A stretch of DNA of 64,000 bases from Mesocentrotus franciscanus (GCA_037976565.1 CP137675.1:26366831-26430830), one strand, 5' to 3'; positions 25,852-41,290 are shown, counted from the first letter of the stretch. Notes: a model not told the origin generated them from the letters alone. Program-made: numbers and translations.

Positions 25852-28800
25852 GGTCTAGAAGGAGATACATGTATATGGAAAGAGAAATGTACAGAACAGA
25901 AAGACAGAGAGAAACAGTATTACACACACACACATATATATATATATGAAGCGAGAGGGGAGGTTTAGGGGTAGGGGTAGGGGTAGGGGTATAAGGTGAG
26001 AGATAGATTAAATCATACTAAGGAAGATGGAGATGAATAGAGGATGGTCATTTCGAAGTACTGTATATGCCCTCTAGATATTTTGCCCATTAAGCAGAAC
26101 TAAACAGAGGACGAACATTTCCCGCGTTATCTCTTATTGGCAAGGGTGTCGTCTGCATAAATCATAAATTGTTTGTTTGGATGCCGTTAAAAGGAGCATA
26201 ATACCAGCGTGCCGTTTGTCCTGTCCAATCCCGGGGACATTAGTTGAATAATTCAGTCATTTACAAGGGGTTTCTTTGTGATTAGAAATTTGAGAGAGAG
26301 AAAAAGAAAATACAACAACTAAAACATGTGAAAAAGAAATACATAACACTGGCTTGGAGGTTGTGTAAAATAGAAATCAATAAAACCAAGGGATGACAAA
26401 ATGACCTCTTTTTGAAATACAACACGAATATATTAATAAATTAAAAACTTATGGGCTTAATCCGAAGAACTTTAACGATGTGCAAATTTGTTTTGTTTTT
26501 TAAGTGTAAACGCAATGTGTTCGCCTTTTGCTGTGACTTAAACATCATAAATATTAGTATTTAGAACCCTCTCCCACTTTTGTTTAGGCACCATCTTGCA
26601 TGAAATTGTGAGTTCATTGCCATCGATGCATTTACACAAAACAGCATGCTTTATACATCATTTGTTGTTATCAATTTCATGTTCCTATTTTTAGATGCGA
26701 CTATTTTAGTTGAGTATAAGATCTTAAGGCAAAATAGGATATTAGTATACTATGACATTTGATCCCTAAACTTTTGCGAGCTAGAATAACCGATATAATA
26801 GCCAAGATAAAACTCTCTGTATTGTAAAAAAAAAAAAAAAAAAAAAATGGTGGAAGGGCATTGAGGTGCCTAGATCAAGTTTCTCATCAATTTTTTATAA
26901 GGGTAACATCGAATTTACGAAGAACTTTCAGACACCGAATAGACAACAAGTTTTGTATATTCTCTCTTTTGGTTTTTGAATGATAAGCCTTCTTAGCCAG
27001 AAGCAGGATTAAGAGCACGTTTCTTTCATATGTTGACATATTACGATACAATATCTGACAGAAAAGGAATCGTCTTACATTTTTATTTGTTTCAAGCTGG
27101 AGAATATAGTCCCTTTCTTTAGAAATCTCTTGTTGGTGAAAATTGATATTTGTGACACCAATCAAAGAACATAACACTTTTTAACAAACCTTTGCTTTGG
27201 TTCAGAAAAAAAAGCTTGTCCATAAATATCACTATTTAACAACAAAATCATATTTTTGATGTGTACTTTATGTTTTAGGGTCCATTCTTAGGTATCTTAT
27301 AAAATAAAATATGTGCAGATGAGGAACATTTAGCTCGAAAACACTGCACCTATAAACCAAGAAACACAATATGTCCATGATTTCAACAACTTTTGTCTCA
27401 AACTCCGACATAACACTGAAAAGAGTAGCCGGGACTACGACCATGACAGCAAGACCGTTGCATAGAATCATGGATTTATACTTACTTATGAATCGCATTT
27501 AAAAATTTTCTTTGGTGTTTTCTTATTCTTCTTGTGCTTGAGTGTTTGACGAGTTTGGTGTATTTGTAGATCAACCAGGTTTCTCTCAATACATTGGCAG
27601 CTGCATTCTTTAACTGTGGATAAAGAAAATAACAAGGAAAGAAAAGAAAAAATCATAGTTTAATTTCAAAATGACTGACAGCTGACGACCACTTAAACTG
27701 CAGTGTTTTGTATTTATTCACAGCCCCCGCTCGCACTTAGCTGAAGAATAAAACGATAAAGAAAATCTCCACTGAGTGGTTACCATGGCTTAGTGGTAGT
27801 AACCAGGAGTTCACGGGTTCGAAACCAAGTCGCTGCAGTCGTGCCCTTTGATATGGCATGTATCCTCATTACCAAACAAATCCCTCGGAGAGGACATAAA
27901 GCCGCCGGTCCCCTGCTTCCTTACTTACAATCATAAACATGCCTTCCTAGCAGTCAGGTAAAACAAACCATAATTTAATGTGATAAGATAATGTAATATT
28001 TTTTAAATATTGATGTTCGACAAAATATACTCCACATCTATTTCTTGCACAGGTGGGAGATAATACTTTGCCGCGTATTTCACGAGTTCAACCATTATTT
28101 AATCAAGTTCGATGAAGCAAAAACTTGGCTAAGGGCGAAGAAGAGATAAATTAAAACCATTTTGTGATTGAATCATGCATTTAGATTATCGAAATATATC
28201 ACCGTTCGGTGATATAACTCTATAGTTTTTAATTTCGATTTTTTTTTTTTTTTTTGGTCTTCTTCAAACCGAAAGAAAATTTGATGGTGACATCAAACAT
28301 CCCAAAACCCGTGTATGTCCAATCGAATAAGGATTTCCAACCTAGTCTCCCTCAGCTCAATACTAATGTCTAATAATGGTTGTCTATCGATGTAAAATAC
28401 GTCATCCATTAATCCATGTTTACGGACACACATTCTACTTAATCATCATGTATTCCTAGACGTATTAAATGAGGAATAACATTGTGCCCGAGGTTATGGT
28501 AAAACGAACAACGCCCGACTGATTATCGCACTTGTTATTGGTTTATATATATATAAATGTTGCAAAATAAATATCTACGGACTTATTTCGCATATTGAAA
28601 TACATTTTATATTCGTTATTTTTTCCGCCTTGCAGTATTATCATAATCAATATTTCAGTGACGTCTGCCCACAGGGAAACAGGTATTTTTGGTAGAGAAC
28701 TGAATTTTAAAATCTCTTTTAGTTATCAGTACTATAATATATTTGTTTGTTTTTTCTCTAAAAAAAAAGGTAGGAAAAATACATTTTGAGTTTATTCTTT

Positions 28801-30431
28801 TTAAATTTCCTCTGCTATTTTGACCATGGCCACAAGAGAATTATCTACGATGTATCTGTCTGTAGCACAATTATTTTATTGATTGAATTACCAATAAGGT
28901 AACCAAAAACGAGGTATAGTATATTATATATCTTTCAAAAGCTAAGTACCAAGGCAAAGCTTACCTCAACCTCTTTTACACCCAATACCTAGATTTAATG
29001 AGATTTCGCCATGAAACCAGACCCGTAAACATCTCAAACAAACGTGCCTAACATAATTAAAGCTATTTGTTTTCGTTCTGGCGGGGTCTGCTTTTCACTG
29101 AATCTCTATAACACCAAGCAGCGGCTCTCCAAATTAGGAAATCAAACACCGAATAGGTATCTCTTTCCAATTGAGTCCTCGAAGTGCAACAATGACCTTA
29201 TTGTGTAGATACCACAGTATTTATTATTAATTCGAATTTCCTTCACACGAATTGTCGTCATAATGTTCGAAGATTGCTTCCATGATATGTTGGTGCTTCA
29301 ATTATCATTTGCTTTTTTAAATAATTGTGAAAGGGTAATATTTAATTTAACGTAAACAGAAGTGTGTCAAATAATGGATTCGTTGTACGCAAGAAAACAA
29401 AATGCAGATTTGATGATGGGAACTAGAAATGTATAGAATCAATACGACTTTTTAGTAAAGGTTTCTATGTGATATTTAACCATGGTGGGATATGCTTACA
29501 TAAACATTTACATTGACATATATTTTAATACCATGTTTTCTTACACTTGTTCATATACATTAAAAAAAAAGCCCTATCATGATCATTGTGTAGCCGCTGC
29601 CTTTGCTTCGATAATTAAACAGAAACATAGCTCGTTGACATTTAACAATTTTCACAGCTTTTCCCCACGATTTCTCCGAGTTCAAACAAAATATGAGAGA
29701 GCACTTAACACAAACGTGAAGTATTTTCTCCCCGGTTTAAAGTTGCCACGATACCGGTATACGTCAAAACGCCGTGGTCTAAAACCCAAGCCTCACGTTG
29801 TATTTTTATCAATATGATAATCTCTTAAGCCTCCTCCTACTTCTCTCATCGGGGAATTGCCATAGCAACCAGGTAAATCCGTATTTATTTATAGAGAAAG
29901 CATTAATTTCAATCCTAAACTGTGACGTCATATAAATGTCGCGGACAGCTGATGAAAAATAATAATCTCCGTGTATCGAAAGAAATGAATCACTTTCAAA
30001 GACCTTCGGAAGAAAGAGAGAGAGACTGACTAATTACATCTTTTGGACAGTATTGAGTACCTCTTTTTTACAGTATACTTATAACTACACGAACTAGATT
30101 TGAATTTGACTCTTTCTTCTATGCTATTGTAGCAGCAATAAAATGAATGCAGAAATACAGTAGAGACAGCGTATGTGTGTGTGTGTGTGTATGTCTATGA
30201 GTGAGTGAGTGAGGGAGATGAAGAGGGAGGGGGAGGGAGGGGGCAGAGGGCATGGTCATATTAAATGTGGGCATCTAAAGAGACATACATAATCACAAAA
30301 CGAACGGAAAGAGTGTATTTGAAGGAAATTAGAAATGAAGAGACAAAGTTGGGGTATACATGCAGATGCAAAAGCAAAACGAAACAAACATATGGATGTA
30401 GAGCGGAATGAGTGTTAGAGCATGGACCTAC

Positions 30432-30489
<58 letters not shown>

Positions 30490-32951
30490 GGATAAGAGTG
30501 AAGTATAATATGAGAATGAGATAGTCCTCTGTTCATATCAAGGGAGGTAAATTGCTTCAAAGAAGAGATGTAGAGGAAAAGGAGGAGGAGAGTGAGAGCG
30601 ATAACTATAAAAAGCCTTGTAAATGTTGATAGGATTGCATGTTTGATGGAGCTTTTCTTATTGCCAATCTACTTGTAAACGAAGTATTTACTGAGCCAAT
30701 ATGAGATAGGACAAGCTTTCATTCCAAGTCATCCTGCGTTACACATACAGCGCTCTTAAGCAAACAATGTACGCCGTAAATCTTCATGTACACACTATTT
30801 GGAGGTGAGCGAACGGTATTTAGATTGAGATGCGAATTTCACCAGCGATTGCATTAAGCGCGGAAATTGATTGTAGTTGCAATAAAACTGTACCTAAATA
30901 CAGGCCACCCGTGTACTTTTTCCTTTTATTTTCCTAATGTTATCTTACATGCCTGGTTAGCTAGTAAACATGGAAACGGTGATGGTTATTGTCCTCAAAT
31001 GGGGCTTTTCTTTAGAAAGAAATCATGCAGAAGGGACTAACTTGTCGCCTAAACACAAGATGTTAGGGCATATGCATGCCCAGCAGTAAATGGCGTTAGT
31101 TTACAAGAGTATGATTAAAAAGATAAGATAATATCAATGGAAAAGAACATCACAAGGTCCTCAGACAGTTGAGACCAACACTTTTAGGAAAGTTAATTAT
31201 GTTTACGAAATTTATCGAAAGCATGCCTGTAGGCTACTAATGTACAACCATGTGCGGGCACACCCATAACATTTAAGTGTGTATGATTTTCTCTTACCTG
31301 TCTCCCTTTCGGTCCGTATTCAACCCCCCCCCCCTATAGGAACAAAAACAAATCGGATATTTTCTCTCTTCCACTCCCTGCTCTTCCCTGTTCAGCTCTG
31401 TGAGAAATGTAATCAAAGTGACACATATGGTTTAATTATCGTTAAGGTAATAATACCTCTCATCAAGGGACATATTCTGTTTTACATCGCCCAATCACTC
31501 ATATATAATATCACCCATCTTTTTCCCCCTTAAATATTGTCACATTTACCCGTGGATGTAGATCAAGCCGTGTGTCAAGCTAGAAGTAGTGCTGCGGGGC
31601 TAACCTTGCAACGCGGAATGATATCTCTCCCGAGATAGAACGACGTCTTGTAATTTTTGTTCGCGTAATTTCCTTAATAGCAATAACCGTCCTATAAGAT
31701 TAGGCATGATCGAATGATATTGTGACGTATACCTCTCGGCGAATGTTACTTTAAAGATATGAAATTATGAGTGAATAGCCTAGAGCAGAAATGACGACTT
31801 CAGCGCTGGAACGAGGACAGACAGTTTATATCTGTTTATGTATCATTTTTTTAGTAACAGAATGTACGTTTAGATTATTATTTGCTTGATATCCTGTTGC
31901 CTAATCTTGATTGTAACCGGTGTCCCCCTATTTCACGAGCCTTTAACTCCGAAAGACATGCTTAATATACAATTCACGATATATTTTCCAAAGCGTGTTA
32001 CAAAATATATTATAATTGTGTTACGGTAGACATTTAACGAAACAAACACATTTATTATGTTCCGTTAAAAAAAAATCATATTATGAATACATAGGCTAGT
32101 CATAGTTTATGGAGAAATTTGACAAAAACATTTTTCTGTGTAAAAATGCAGCCATGTAGTATATAGCTATATATTTAATCATTATGCATATTAAACAAAG
32201 GTCGACTGTTTTTTGCCAAAAAAGAGACGTTTTAATGACTTATTAACTTACGTGTGGGGATACTAACCCAATTCAGCCAATGTGTGTTTGATAATCTCGC
32301 TTATAGAGAGTCTGTTCATTTCAATTGGTTAACACGATTGGTGCCATACAAATGCTGTCCTTTTTGGTGCGAAGAGAAGAGGAAAACATTTTTTCTCCTA
32401 TTAACACTGATCGGCTAGTTACTTATGCGACGAAAAGAAAAATGACTTGAATTTGAAATACATTTGTAGAAGGACCGTTTTTGATAGATGGATTGCATGA
32501 TAGGTATGCGATTCCACTTGGACGATTTGTGCTATTAATAACTACGACGTGTCTAGAATACTTACTCGTTTTGTAAGTTGATTATCCATCATGAAATTAT
32601 GGACGTGTTTTTCTGCTCTGCTCAGCTCTAACTTGGTCGCCAAGACTGCTACAACAAGAGCCGTGCAACCCGCTCCCTGATCAGAGATAGGACAAGAAAA
32701 TCAAAAAGTCTTGAATTAGTCATCATTTAGAAATACATAATAGAACAACGATTTAGACACTTATTAAATGTATATAGTTTGAGAAAAGAATTACAAGAAA
32801 GATGTTAGTTGTTGATCTACGTGTGCTTGTTGACGCCTTTCACTTTACCTCACCATCGCTAAGTTATTCTGGCTTCTTTGTTTAAATAAGAGAAAGGGAG
32901 AGAGAGAGAGAGGGGATGAGTGAAGTGATGAATGAGAGGGAGAGAGAGAGG

Positions 32952-32993
<42 letters not shown>

Positions 32994-35900
32994 AGGGAGT
33001 ACACATTCTTGGTGGTAAACATCTAATTCGAACAACCTGTTAATGCCATAACCCCGTAATTGATCATTCAAGTTTCACACCATCCATCTTGGGCACGACT
33101 GGAAAAGTGACTTGGGAATGCGAAGCATTATAGAATCACTATGTTGTTCGATCACGGGGAGATCCTGATGGGCTTTCTTTTCACGTTCCGATATTGACGG
33201 TATGTATATTAATAGGTTTGGATACATCTACGAGACGTTATTTTTTATTTTAAATTTATAAACCGTAAAAGGGAAATGATCTTATATAAGAAACGTGGTC
33301 ACTTACAATATATACGGGCGAATTTATGATTTGGTAAAAGAGGGGGCTCAGTATCTTTCAAAAAGCGTGTGGCCTGAAAAAAGGGGGTGGTGGTGGGGGG
33401 TCATTATTGGAGTACTTAAGGTATGCCACTTGGGTTTCAAAAGGGATGAGGGTGGACCGGCTGTGCCTTCCCCCATGCGACATAGAAGCAGAACGACTCG
33501 AACGTACTTTGGTAATGTACAGTATCCAGCGCTAGCTCTCTTTTCATTCTACAATGTAACTACATATTAACATGTACATTCCCTACTTTAAAACATAATT
33601 TGGCTCTACAATAATTACACAGTTCATTATAAAACGCATATCTTTAGCCCCCCCTTCCTTTAAATAAAAATGGAAACTATTCTGATGAATAATCAATACA
33701 GCTACTCCTATTCTAATGAATAATCATACAAAACACTTATATTCTAATGATATTACAACTACTTCGTATGATGTAAGTATACATTTTAATCTTGATTCAC
33801 TAGTTTGTATTGCTTCCTAGTCCTAAAATATGTGGAAAAGGAGCAAATTATAGCTATTCGACCTATATTTAATACAGAAAGCAAATTGTAAAGAAATTAT
33901 CTATATCATGTTGCTTTTGTAAGACCGGGCGTAATAAAATGAGATTACATTCCAGTAGCTCAATCCAGAGATGTACGGTTTGTGTTACACTTGACTAATT
34001 ATTTCCAGAGAAGCAAATACAATCAATCAGACTCGGTACAATCATTGATTTCTGTCATTTGCATCAATTTTCTTCCCGAGTTGACCTTCTCATCTCGTTG
34101 AGTAATTACGAGGCGACGAGCCAGGCCAAGATGAAAAAAAGTCTCATGCAAGTATCATAGGCCTAATCATACATAAAATACATGTGATGTGATATCACAT
34201 TGCTGAGAATTAGATATAGAAGGATGAGTCCTTAAGGAAACAATTTTATTTTTTAATTCATTAATTTCACATGATATTGTACAAAACACAAAAATAGCAT
34301 AAAGGTTAGAATACATCTTCCCCATAAATATATATTTTACTTAAGATATAAAATAGTTGAGTTTTAATTGTGATTTCAACATTTTTGAAGAAGGAAATAC
34401 TCTAAAAGAATATTTATTTATTTATTTCCTTATTCATTTATTTATTCATTCATATCTATAAATTTACGTCTTTATTATTATTATTATTATCTATTGTTTT
34501 ATTTACCTATCAACTTTTTGTAAAGATGTAAGTCTGTAAACTGGCAACAATGACAGATCGACTGATCGACTCAGGCAGAAACCTCACATAAACTTCTGCT
34601 GGTGGGACTTACCATTATACCAGTGATGACGGCCACCCCTCTCCCGCAGTAAGTATTGGGTACCATATCACCGTAGCCTATGGATAGGAATGTAATGGAT
34701 ACGATCCACATGGCGTTGAGGATCTCACTGTTGTCTTTGTCATGGTATCTGGAAAAAAAAGAAAGACACATGAAAATAACCTTTAAGAGTTATTACATAA
34801 TCATGAAATGATGGCAGAGAGAGAGAGCAGAAAGTGATGTTAGCAAGAAAAAATGAAAGGACCCCTTCGAAACCAACCCCTAAGCTATAGCATTGTTAAT
34901 TCATACTTCTTCCACGTGGTGACACCGCCCCCACCATGATGCTAGTGCCCCCTTAAAGGCATTGTTTAGCAATGCCAAATCTGAGATGCATGACCCTACG
35001 GCCTACGTGTTATCAGCGTCTGTGATATGGTTTAATATTGAAGCCCTAAACAAAATGCGCTTCAAAATGATCATGAAGTGCCTCAAAAAAATGAAAGTCT
35101 TTGAGTGACCGGTTTTTATTTATTTATTTCTGATATTTATACAGGGTGGCACATATCACCAATTTGGTGGGTTTTACTATACTCATTTTCCCCAATAGAC
35201 TGTAGTGTTATAAATACCGTTGGGAAAACGGTTTTTGAAATTTCGAATTCCAATCATAAATATCTTGATAATCAAACGGGCGATCGGCTTGTAAACGTCA
35301 TGGGATTCCTGACTGACCTAAAGGTTTATAATTATGATTGCAGCATGAGCTAAATCCAGGATTTTGTTTAGAATCTGAGACAAAATATCCAAGTCCTTTA
35401 ATGCCTGGGATCACGCCGCACCATTTGCCTGTCTTAGCTAAGTATTTTCTCGTTTTGAGTATGATTAAAACGATGATATTTGAATATCAAAAGATTGAGA
35501 GGCCATCAGGAGAAAAGCAATCCATTGACTTTAAAATGAAGTGTCACCTAAAGTTTCAAGCAAAAATCTTTACAGATTTGAGGCAATGATTCTTTGTTAG
35601 AGGTCACGCCCATCTCCTATACCCCTCACCCCACCCTCCCCTATCCACATATTCTCCCCTTAGTTCTAAGCCTTCCCTAACCCCTAAGCTCTCTTACCCG
35701 CCACAACCCACCGACCCCATGATGTTATGTGCAAAATATAGACAAGGGATGAATAATGCTGGACAAGGTTTCTTAAGCCCTCATGTAGATTTCCGACGCA
35801 CCGCTGCAGTATCGATAACGTATTTCTATCGTCCGCAAGGGCGAAGTATGTTGAACCATGTTTTGAACATAAATTCTTATTTACTTTGCTGCTTCACATA

Positions 35901-38900
35901 ATTACCAATTCACTCTTATAGATTTTCCCGTCCCAAACCAATAAAAGAGAAAACTAGATATACTTGTAGCAAGCTCTTGCACCTGTTTTTACACATCGAT
36001 ATTTCGCCATGATGAGACAAGATTTTCATGTCTCAACTGTAGTTCTTGCAGTGGAAACGCAGGCGAGGCGAACACAAGAAAAGAAGAAGAAAAAAAAAGA
36101 GATAAAATCGATTGAACTCGCTACACGACCACCCACTGATTATTCGGAGCCGCCATGCAGGATGGACGCGTTAATTACGTGTTGAAATGTTCCGCGCCAT
36201 ACGGCGTGTATTTCGTTTCGCGCGATCAACGGTAGATATTAAGCTACTGGACAGGTACACAGAGCAGCTCAAATTGTCTGCTAATTTGTGTGTAGAGGGG
36301 AAATGCGGAGGTGTATTATTTTTACAATCACGTTTATTATAACAATGCTGGGTTTGATGTGCAATGCAGAAAAACATTACAAAATATATTTCAACCCGAA
36401 AATTTCATCAGCTTTCTATTTAAAAAAAAAATACAGTTCTCATGGTGATATCATTATCCTACCACACTTTTACACGATTCTTATCTGTGTTGTGGTAATA
36501 ACCTCATCATTTCGATAGTAATGATAATAATATTGATAATAATAATACTAAGTATTAATAATAATGATAATAATAATATTGATAACAATGATGATAATAA
36601 TAATACTAATGTTGATAATCCTAATAATAATAATACTAAACTAAACTAATAATAATAACAATGATGATAATAATAATATAATAATAATAATAAAATTATA
36701 AATGATAATAATAAAACACATATAATGTCCTAGTAACAGAACAAAATGCAGTTAAGCTCAAATTATCAAGCCGTTGTAACCTTTCGGGTTAAATATACAG
36801 TCTTTATTTTATCCGCTTTACTTTTTGATATTACAATAAAAGCAAAATTGAGGCAGAATTTGAAGGAAAAAAACGTATCTAATATCAAACATCATATTAG
36901 AAGAAACTGAGTTAAATAAAATAAAATTCTTGCATCTTCCTTGCAGTGTTTTTTTTCTGTTACTCTGTGTCTACCCCCTCGGAGATTCCAAACATGTAAA
37001 AGAACTTGAAACCCTAAAAAGGGCTCTTACCATCTAGGCACATTAACAATTATACGAAGAAATGAAGAGGGCTGGATTACAATTTTTGTCTTATTTCTAC
37101 TTCAACATGGGTCACGTACGATCAGTGGTTGTCACAGAAATAATCACTGGCAGCAAGGGATTTCTGTGTCATCTATGACTCTGTCTAATTTAATATGCAT
37201 AGCAATAGTCTGGCTTTCCTCCTAACGCCTTAGTGAAGAGAGAAGAGGAGAGAAGCTTTGGGGACATTTTCCGTCGATATTATACAGCAATAGCTCAGTT
37301 GGTAGAGCAGTGATCTCGTAATCCGGTGACCCGGGTTCGAATCCAAGTCGATGCGCTAGTGCCCTTTGGTAAGGCTTTAATCCTAATTACCAGGTCCCTC
37401 GGAGAGGACCTAAAGCCGTCGGTCCTCTGGTTGCTTACTAACAAGCATTTATGCTTTCTTAGCAGTCAGGTAAAATAACCACCACTATACTACTTCAACC
37501 CGTTTTAATTATTGATGTCAATGACTTGAAGTTATGCAAGTGGTGTAAAGACCTTTTTTCAACCTCTACAACAACCTTTTTCGAAGTTATCTCAGCCAGG
37601 CAGTAGAAAGACAAGAGAGTTGGGTATTGACATATCTTGTTGCTGTTATTCATCAAATATTGAGCCGATATCGTCGCATATTAAATCATTTTCGTAATCT
37701 TTATTTATGCAAAATATACCACACTAATCTCTTTTACCGCTAGGGACTTTCCCCAGGCTTACCTAATCCTGTGTATAATATAAGGGGGGATGAAGAACTA
37801 AATGCCCTTTTTTAAAAATAATCTGCAATATACTTACTCAGTCGACGGAAAGAAGTCATACGTGGCTAGTTCAGCAAGTTTTATTAAACCTTTCTTTGCC
37901 TTTTAATTTTTCTCAGACTTTTTTTTTATTCAAACGAAAATAAGAACACAGGCCAAGAGATGACAAACAAATTAAAGAATGTTATTGTTTTTCAAATCTG
38001 TCCACTGTTTATTCCATTCCTACTGAAGTATACTGTATAAGGTAATACATTCATTCCGCGTCTCTAAAAAATGTGTGGGGAGCTATGTATTCGTAGCTGA
38101 GCACTTTATTTATTAACTATGAACTAATCCATCCTTAAACCAAAAGTGCTTCATATATACTGAAAGTTACTGTACAATATTTCTATTTTCAGAGGGAAAG
38201 AAACAGAGAAACTGAAATGGAGAGTTGGCAACCCATCAAAGTAGCTGATAAACATAACCTGTTTGGTAAATAGCTGTATGAAAACATCTGGGGGAAGAAA
38301 TTGACCTGAAAAGGGGCGGGCATTTCCAGATAAATTGTATTTGCATTGATCCATCTGCAGGCTGTGAGAAAAGGATGGGTGATGGCGATGAGTGGAAGGG
38401 GGGTGGGTTCATTCGTTGACCCGATGAGAATGTATCAAGTCATCATGGTGTCTGTTAACATTGCTTTCATTTCGCGTCATGCTATGTACGTAAAGACTCA
38501 TACGAAGTTTAAAATCATCCTGTTGTTTAAATTATCTATAGCATGCGAATATTATATAAAAGATCAAACCAACCGAAAATCACAGACTATTAAGAAAATG
38601 CGATTTAAAAAAACAGCGTATATAAAATAAGAAAATAAAGGCGTTGTGGCGTGCGCCTGTAATCCAGCTAACAGTGGAAGGTACAAACTGATTCAGCCGA
38701 GGACGCAGGTTCGAAACTGAGTCACGTCTTTCGGATGGTGACGTTTAAAGGTCGGTCCCCAGACGTAAATAATCATATCTGATTGATACACGTCTGTAAA
38801 AACCCAATGCACACACACACACACACACACGTACATTTAAAATGTCTAATATTTCCGTGGTGGTGCTTTTGAGGTATCACGAAATGATTAAAAGTTTAGT

Positions 38901-41257
38901 TTAATGTTAAGAAATTAGGATTATATGATGCAGTTTATATGGGGTATAGGTACGTCAACATGCCTTAAAACCGAAAGGATGGCACCAATGTACACAAGGA
39001 GGGTATGAAATAAGATTAATAATAAAATATAGTAATAATTATAAGCTTTGTATAACCTTTTTCGTTCACATGAGATCTTCTTTAGATTTGCTCCAGTAAT
39101 GTTGAATTTCTCTTTTGTTATATACCTTCACATCTCCTTCTGATTGTATATATCTTTTTAAGAGTTTTCCAGAGCTAAATCACTCACTTTCGCAGTCTTT
39201 TCTTTTCTCTCCCCTTTTTTCTGAACGCGTATACCTGGCTCTCAGTCGCAACAAGTGCGTAAAAGCACATGTAACAGAGTATCCCGTTTCCAAACATGGA
39301 CGCTATTTTGGACGTCAGTGACGCATTTCGGGCAGTGGATTTTTCGGGAGAATAAAATAAAATAGGCCTACAGTGACCTGGAATGAGTAGGGTCACTGGC
39401 AACATGTAAATAAGACGAGAAAATTGAGATCCATTTCAGCTTAATCACGGCAGCCCGGGTGGTGTGTCACTTTTGCCAATTATAGAGGAGGCATGACCAA
39501 CGTCAAAGGAAACTTTTGAGAGTGTATATGACGCAGGCATTCGGTATTGGAATTGCATAACAATAAAAACTAAAACAGAAGACAAATCAAACATCGGGTG
39601 AAGTATTTCTCAGGAACAAAGTTTCTGGATGGTTACAAGAATTTATTATTTAACACTCCGTGAGATGTGTAAATAACTTGTTAAAAAGGGCAAACTCCAT
39701 TTAAAATCAGTGAGCAATAAATCTTTCGCTAACAGATCTCAAGTTTAAATCACTTATATATTTATTCATGTATTATTTGAACAACACTATTTCCAGTTGA
39801 CAAATAATGCAGTATAACTGCAGAAGGTCTCTAGCGCCGCTGCCCTCCCAGGAAAGAGGTTCAATCCAATATAAATGAATAAATGAATAACCAACTAAAT
39901 ACAAAATTAATAACACATGAATAATAAATGATCTATTGATTAAATGAAAATTATCATATTTATAACCAAAGTGTGACATTTGTTCTTTTTTTTGGGGGGG
40001 GGGGCGAGCAGGAAAAAAGTATATGTTTGCTCTGTAAGACACAATCAGAGAGAAAAAAAAACATCGACAAAACGTCACTCCAGCGCAGCACGCATAAATC
40101 GATGCATAAGACCATGAGATATAGAACCCCAGCGTGCAACAGTGAGTGGAGAAAAAGGAACAGTTTCCTTGAAATATCGTAAATATGCGGAATCAGTTTG
40201 GGATTTATATGAAGCCCCACGTCTCAGCTGCGTTTATACGACTCGATGGTAGGTTATGGAAATGAGATGCAGTGACTCGAAGAGAAAGCCTTAAAGAGAA
40301 GGTTGAGTTCTGATCAGGATGGATTTTTTGTTGTTAAGGGTTTCTTATTCTTTGTAAGCCAGTGTGGAAAAATATTACATTAGGAGTGTCCCACGAAAAT
40401 AATGCTCCTCAAACACACTAATGTTCGAAGTATGGCGATAAAAAGCTTGGACTGAACTGTTATGCTTCATCAAAGAAACACTTTTCTTTGTTGCGCAGTG
40501 AATGTGATTTTCAGCAATATTAAGCACATTTCGTCTTATTTTGGGTAAAATATCAAAGAATACATCAGTTATTATGAAAATTTTCGTAAATGCTTTAACA
40601 AGTCTATTTCGCAATGAAATCGCTTGACTTTATCTCTTAACAGAGGGTACTAGAATCACACAGAGTTCTACTCTTTGAGAGCCACCATCCATCTCCAGCC
40701 TAACCGCTCACGATGGTGGTCTCCTGCGTTCTAAATTACCTCTCTAATTTATTGAAAAAATGTTTACTATGTATTTGTTATCTTTTGTGTATGCTTCGTA
40801 CATGTTTATTGTATGATATAATTGTACATGACCTTCTTTTTAATTACTTTTGTAAACATGTTATTCATTGTATTTGTTAATGTTCGAATTTTTGTAATTT
40901 GAGTTTGAATTTGTATCTTTTTGAACGCAGAAATAAAACCATTCAAACAAACAAACAAGAGCCGTGTTACGTGTATCTAATATAATCCGTGTGCATGCAT
41001 GGCGATTCGTGACTCTGTAAAGGTTGCTTGACCGTTGCAAGATTCCAACTCTCGTTCGGCAACGATCGATGAAATCCACCCAAATCCATGAAAATCCTCA
41101 ATCGAATATTTAAAGAAGTTCTATAACCACAATTCAACTAATTTCTTCCTCTCTTCAAAACCAATTCAACCCTCAATCTTTCTGTACTTATTATAATAAT
41201 CGAACAGCATATAATACATAATATCAGGGCCGACAAGCATACGCAGGAGATAGAGCA

Positions 41258-41290
<33 letters not shown>

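Larger units (their letters stand above)
24927..27485 (-). other. KCNN intron with dense microsatellites
   Basis: It holds (GA)n blocks (25207-25335, 25811-25850), an irregular purine-rich block (25500-25760), a (CA)/(TA) block (25922-25947), a GGGGTA run (25965-25992) and poly(A) (26825-26847). On the - strand at 26887-27498 there are two unassigned open frames with hydrophobic segments, for which I found no family. Confidence 0.7.
27614..32565 (-). other. KCNN intron (4.95 kb)
   Basis: It contains a SINE (27777-27970), poly(T) at 28240-28256, a (GT)n run (30172-30190), a purine-rich block (30200-30245) and a (GA)n run (30433-30482). The + strand open frame at 29482-29817 shows no family. 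Confidence 0.7.

Noticed and set aside
25965..25992. Interstitial telomere
   Set aside because: Only four to five GGGGTA units, in a microsatellite-rich intron, and not the canonical TTAGGG repeat.
26887..27498. Two - strand frames with hydrophobic segments just downstream of the calmodulin-domain exon
   Set aside because: They briefly suggested receptor membrane helices, but no family motif is present, and a stop at the exon border prevents read-through from KCNN.
29482..29817. Open frame of 111 codons (+)
   Set aside because: It is basic and Tyr-rich with no recognisable domain, and lies in a KCNN intron. No supporting splice or conservation signal is visible.
35105..35589. Two open frames of about 83 codons
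   Set aside because: They fall within or at the edge of the MITE at 34953-35401, whose other copy does not preserve them.
36517..36715. CRISPR-like spaced repeats
   Set aside because: This is a simple (AAT)n block in a eukaryotic intron without repeat-spacer structure.
37287..37360. Possible true tRNA gene
   Set aside because: The A and B boxes are excellent, but no 3' half of an acceptor stem pairs with the 5' end, and the sequence continues into a SINE body also present at two other places.
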